Positions 60,807-64,000 of a stretch of 64,000 nucleotides of DNA are shown here, one piece after another. A program made the position numbers and the translations under genes. Below the pieces are notes generated by a model that worked only from the letters and a program-made list of their open reading frames with translations, was not told where the DNA came from and searched no databases. Source of the stretch: Erwinia persicina (GTDB taxonomy: Bacteria > Pseudomonadota > Gammaproteobacteria > Enterobacterales > Enterobacteriaceae); assembly GCF_014838825.1 (NCBI RefSeq), contig NZ_JACYMO010000004.1, positions 62,001-126,000 of the forward strand. Reading direction: 5' to 3'. Within the stretch, counting starts at the first letter, position 1. Each line of letters begins with the position of its first letter.

Positions 60807-62063
60807 TTAAAACTCTTTTCTCAGCCAGCTGTTGATTTTCTTGAACCAATTACCCACTGAGGCTCTTTTTTCTACTTCTGCCTCACCGTTAAGGTGAGAT
60901 TCTTTTCCGTAGTGCAATAAACCTACCGCTGTGGAGTAGTAAGGTTCCTGCGCGTAATCCGTTAATCCCGTGATATTCAGCGGCTGTCCGATACGTACCT
61001 GCGTGTGGAATACACGCTGGGCGCAAGCCGCCAATCCTTCAATTTGTGCCGCGCCGCCGGTCAGTACAATACCGGCCGCGAGGTGATGTTTAACGCCCTG
61101 CTGGCGAAGCTGTTCCTGCAGCTGCAGAATTTCGTCGTTCACCAGATTGAGCAGTTCGGTATAACGAGGCTCAATGACTTCAGCCAGCGTCTGGCGTTGC
61201 AGGCTGCGTGGTGGACGACCGCCTACGCTCGGCACTTCCACGTTTTCGTCTTTACCGACAATCGAGCCCAGCGCACAGCCATGACGCACTTTAATCGCTT
61301 CAGCATCTGTCGGCGGTGTGCCGAAAGCATAGGCGATATCGCTGGTGACCACATTGCCTGCATACGGAATCACTTTGGTATGGCGCAGCGCACCGCCGGT
61401 ATAAACGGCGATATCCATCGTACCGCCACCGACGTCAACCACGCACACGCCCAGCTCACGTTCATCTTCAGTCAGTACCGCAAAGCTGGATGCCAGCCCA
61501 GCGAAAATGAGCTGATCCACTTTCAGCCCACAACGCTCAACGGCTTTGACGATGTTTTTCGCCATATCGTTGTGACAGGTAATCAGATGCACTTTGGCCT
61601 GCATACGGACACCGGATAAACCGACCGGGTTTTTGATCCCTTCCTGATAGTCGATCGCATATTCTTGTGGGATCACATGGAGGATGCGGTGTTCATCACG
61701 AACACGGACGGATTTAGCGGTATGTACCACGTTCTCCACATCTTCCTGCGTCACTTCTTCTTCGGAAATAGGAACCATCCCTATTTCGTTCTGGCAGCTG
61801 ATATGTTTGCCCGATAATGCAAGGTAAACCGAGGAAATCTGACAGTCAGCCATCAGTTCGGCCTGATCGATAGCGCGCTGTACGCATTTCACTACCGATT
61901 CCAGGTCGTTAACACCGCCTTTATCCATCCCGCGAGACGGACAGCTGCCCACCCCGATAATATTAACCATGCCATCAGGCAGAACTTCCCCTACCAGGGC
62001 GGCCACCTTCGCGGTGCCTATCTCGAGTCCAACTACCAGTTTTCTGTCCGTCGACTTGATCAT
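60807..62063 (-). CDS. ftsA: Cell division protein FtsA
   Basis: 418 residues. The actin-like protein tethers FtsZ to the membrane. ATP-binding motifs are [16 protein letters not shown] and [16 protein letters not shown]; the C-terminal amphipathic membrane-targeting helix is [14 protein letters not shown]. It overlaps ftsQ by four bases (ATGA), the standard division cluster coupling. Confidence 0.96.
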   Translation of the reverse strand: MIKSTDRKLVVGLEIGTAKVAALVGEVLPDGMVNIIGVGSCPSRGMDKGGVNDLESVVKCVQRAIDQAELMADCQISSVYLALSGKHISCQNEIGMVPISEEEVTQEDVENVVHTAKSVRVRDEHRILHVIPQEYAIDYQEGIKNPVGLSGVRMQAKVHLITCHNDMAKNIVKAVERCGLKVDQLIFAGLASSFAVLTEDERELGVCVVDVGGGTMDIAVYTGGALRHTKVIPYAGNVVTSDIAYAFGTPPTDAEAIKVRHGCALGSIVGKDENVEVPSVGGRPPRSLQRQTLAEVIEPRYTELLNLVNDEILQLQEQLRQQGVKHHLAAGIVLTGGAAQIEGLAACAQRVFHTQVRIGQPLNITGLTDYAQEPYYSTAVGLLHYGKESHLNGEAEVEKRASVGNWFKKINSWLRKEF

Positions 62064-62899
62064 TGTTGTTTAGCCTGTGCCTGAGTCTGTTGCTGATTAC
62101 TGTCAGCGGCCGCTATGGGGGCCGGTGCCCATCCTACCGCTGCGCCAGAGTCGTAGCGCAGATCGACGTAGGTGATGACCTTATTGTCCGTCTGCGCCTG
62201 CTGTTGCAGGGTGGGGTATAATTCGATGAAACGCTGCAGCCGCTTCATATCTTCGTTACGCCCCAGTTCAAGCCGGATGTCATTATCTAACACCAACTGC
62301 CACGAACGCCGTGCGGTCATGGACGCCGCTTTCAGTTTCAATTTGCTGGCCGCCAGTACGTTACTCATCTGGTGAAAGCCGGTTAACACTTCGGACTCGC
62401 TGCCCTCCGGGCCATACAGCATCGGCATCACTTCTTTGCCGAGATGGCTGGCCGGGACGCTAAACGATTTCCCCTCAGCATCAACCATGTGCACATCATT
62501 CCAGCGTGCAACCGGGACATACTCCACCAGATGGATCTTTAATTCGTCTGGCCACTGCTTGCGTACACTTACCTGCTGGATCCACGGCAGGCGCTCAATC
62601 TGCTGCTGAATAATGTCGACGTCCTGCGACATAAAGGTACCGGGTTCGCCGAGCGATAAAATCGCCTGACGGATGTCATCGTTGGTGGTGTAATGCGTCT
62701 GCCCCGTCACTACCAGCTTCGACAACGGCAGCCTGGAAGCATCGTTCATCCACTTCAGCACCACTAACCCCCCGGCCAGCATCACGCCGATCACCATCAG
62801 CAGGAAAACAATGCCTGCCAGGCGCGAGCCGTTACTTCGACCGGTACGCGCTTTTTCCTGCGCTTCACGGTTGCGGACATTCAAAGCAGCCTGAGACAT
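62060..62899 (-). CDS. ftsQ: Cell division protein FtsQ
   Basis: 279 residues. A bitopic inner-membrane protein linking early and late divisome proteins through FtsB/FtsL. It has a cytoplasmic N-terminus, one helix (about 30-50, [20 protein letters not shown]), a POTRA domain ([22 protein letters not shown]) and a beta domain. The start lies one base after the ddlB stop. The final Gln-rich tail ([12 protein letters not shown]) is longer than usual. Confidence 0.95.
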   Translation of the reverse strand: MSQAALNVRNREAQEKARTGRSNGSRLAGIVFLLMVIGVMLAGGLVVLKWMNDASRLPLSKLVVTGQTHYTTNDDIRQAILSLGEPGTFMSQDVDIIQQQIERLPWIQQVSVRKQWPDELKIHLVEYVPVARWNDVHMVDAEGKSFSVPASHLGKEVMPMLYGPEGSESEVLTGFHQMSNVLAASKLKLKAASMTARRSWQLVLDNDIRLELGRNEDMKRLQRFIELYPTLQQQAQTDNKVITYVDLRYDSGAAVGWAPAPIAAADSNQQQTQAQAKQQ

Positions 62900-62900
62900 A

Positions 62901-63821
62901 TCAGTCGGCCAGTTCCAGAATGCGTGCCACCAGCTGTGAGAAGTTCATCCCTGCCTGTTTGGCCGCCATCGGCACCAGGCTGTGGCTGGTCATCCCCGGA
63001 GACGTATTGACCTCCAGCAGATAGAAACGCCCGTCCCCGCCCATCATCACATCTACGCGACCCCAGCCGCTGCAGCCCAGCGCACGCCATGCGGCGATCA
63101 CCAGTTCGCTTAATTCGGCTTCCTGTCCGGCGCTCAGTCCTGACGGACAGAAGTACTGGGTATCGTCAGAAATATACTTTGCTTCATAGTCATAGAACTC
63201 ACTGGCGGTCTGAATGCGAATAGACGGCAGAATGTCGTCCCCAATCACGCCAACGGTGTACTCTGGCCCGCTGAGAAACGCTTCCACCAGCACTTCGTCG
63301 TCATGACGAAATGCCTCGTCCAGGGCCGCCGGGAACTGATACGCCTCATTGACCCGCGAGATACCCACGCTGGATCCTTCACGACTCGGCTTAACGAACA
63401 GCGGCAGCCCGAGCGCATCAATACTGGCCAGCACGTCAGGCGTCAGGCCGTCATCCATCTGCTGACGCGTCAGCGCCACAAAGGGCGACACCGGTAAGCC
63501 ACAGCCCTGCCACAGGTATTTGCTGCGCAGTTTGTCCATAGTGATCGCCGAAGCCATCACGCCGCTGCCGGTGTAAGGGATCGCCAGATAGTCCAGTACC
63601 CCCTGCAACGTGCCATCTTCACCGCCACGGCCGTGAAGGGCGATAAAGGCTTTCGCAAAGCCCTCTTCTTTCAGACGCATCACCGGGAAATCACGGATAT
63701 CAACCGGATGTGCATCAATACCCGCTTCCTGCAGGCCTTTCAGTACCGCAGCACCCGACAACAGTGATACGTCACGTTCTGCGGAGGTTCCACCCAGCAA
63801 TACCGCTACTTTCTCAGCCAT
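62901..63821 (-). CDS. ddlB: D-alanine-D-alanine ligase B
   Basis: 306 residues, E. coli length. An ATP-grasp ligase making the D-Ala-D-Ala dipeptide of peptidoglycan. [19 protein letters not shown] begins the protein, [12 protein letters not shown] is the substrate loop, and [19 protein letters not shown] is the C-terminal Mg-binding stretch. It overlaps murC by eight bases, so translation is coupled. Confidence 0.96.
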   Translation of the reverse strand: MAEKVAVLLGGTSAERDVSLLSGAAVLKGLQEAGIDAHPVDIRDFPVMRLKEEGFAKAFIALHGRGGEDGTLQGVLDYLAIPYTGSGVMASAITMDKLRSKYLWQGCGLPVSPFVALTRQQMDDGLTPDVLASIDALGLPLFVKPSREGSSVGISRVNEAYQFPAALDEAFRHDDEVLVEAFLSGPEYTVGVIGDDILPSIRIQTASEFYDYEAKYISDDTQYFCPSGLSAGQEAELSELVIAAWRALGCSGWGRVDVMMGGDGRFYLLEVNTSPGMTSHSLVPMAAKQAGMNFSQLVARILELAD

Positions 63822-64000
63822 GATGTTCCTCTTTATTCGTCTGCAGTTGTAACTTTTGGTCCGCCAGGGTGCGGGCTATACGGCCAACGTTACCCGCCCC
63901 CTGCACCAGAATCAGGTCGTTGCCAGACAGTTTTGGCAACAGCATTTCCAGAACCGCATCGTGGTCAGAGACCAGGATAGGGTCAACCTTACCCCGGCCA
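63814..64000 (-). CDS. murC: UDP-N-acetylmuramate-L-alanine ligase, C-terminal fragment
   Basis: The last 61 residues of MurC; the rest lies beyond the window. [21 protein letters not shown] and IARTLAD match the C-terminus of enterobacterial MurC. It should be cytoplasmic and add L-alanine to UDP-MurNAc. The stop codon lies inside ddlB. Confidence 0.95.
   Translation of the reverse strand, partial: GRGKVDPILVSDHDAVLEMLLPKLSGNDLILVQGAGNVGRIARTLADQKLQLQTNKEEHHG

Overview
The window is a contiguous piece of an enterobacterial chromosome, probably Erwinia or Pantoea. Its backbone follows the Escherichia coli hrpB-to-murC segment almost gene for gene (hrpB, sfsA, dksA, gluQ, pcnB, folK, panBCD, yadGH, can, hpt, cueO, yacC, speED, yacL, acnB, lpd-aceFE-pdhR, aroP, ampED, nadC, ppdD-hofBC, guaC, coaE-zapD-yacG, mutT, secA-secM, lpxC, ftsZAQ, ddlB, murC). 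Protein identity to E. coli is high but not near-identical, and several accessory insertions fit Erwinia/Pantoea better. The genus call is inference. No rRNA, tRNA, prophage, cas gene or complete insertion sequence was seen.

Layout. 1-10.4 kb holds RNA and translation factors (hrpB fragment, dksA, gluQ, pcnB), folate and pantothenate synthesis, an ABC-2 exporter, carbonic anhydrase and hypoxanthine salvage. 10.6-19.5 kb holds a Cys/Met-type PLP enzyme at the place of E. coli gcd, the copper oxidase CueO with its CueR promoter, spermidine synthesis and aconitase B. A single, apparently perfect type I-F CRISPR repeat lies between the PLP gene and cueO. 20.0-29 kb is accessory: a cspA copy with a cold-box leader, about 0.9 kb of mostly non-coding DNA, a five-gene acyl-CoA cluster (crotonase, thiolase, acyl-CoA ligase, thioesterase, enoyl-reductase-like MDR), and an SDR with the BioMNY biotin transporter. 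29-36 kb is the pyruvate dehydrogenase operon (pdhR-aceE-aceF-lpd), with a PdhR operator, an ERIC element and a long inverted repeat.

36.5-46.1 kb holds aroP, a GPH symporter plus GH43 glycosidase pair, ampDE, a fasciclin protein with an ECF sigma factor and a membrane anti-sigma, and a LysR regulator divergent from a CMD/tautomerase/DUF4865 operon. 46-54.7 kb holds nadC, the type IV pilin set (ppdD, hofB, hofC), guaC, coaE-zapD-yacG, mutT and a prepilin peptidase that re-joins the pilus genes to their ancestral coaE neighbourhood. 54.7-64 kb is the Sec and division/envelope block: secA with the arrest-peptide regulator secM, a DUF721/DciA-like gene, lpxC, ftsZ, ftsA, ftsQ, ddlB and the end of murC.

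The observations most worth following are the orphan I-F repeat, the acyl-CoA cluster with a thiolase lacking its second catalytic cysteine, the fasciclin/ECF/anti-sigma module, the altered SecM arrest peptide, the DciA-like gene, and a family of near-identical GATCGGCC hairpins at four convergent gene junctions. All database comparisons are from memory; no search was run.
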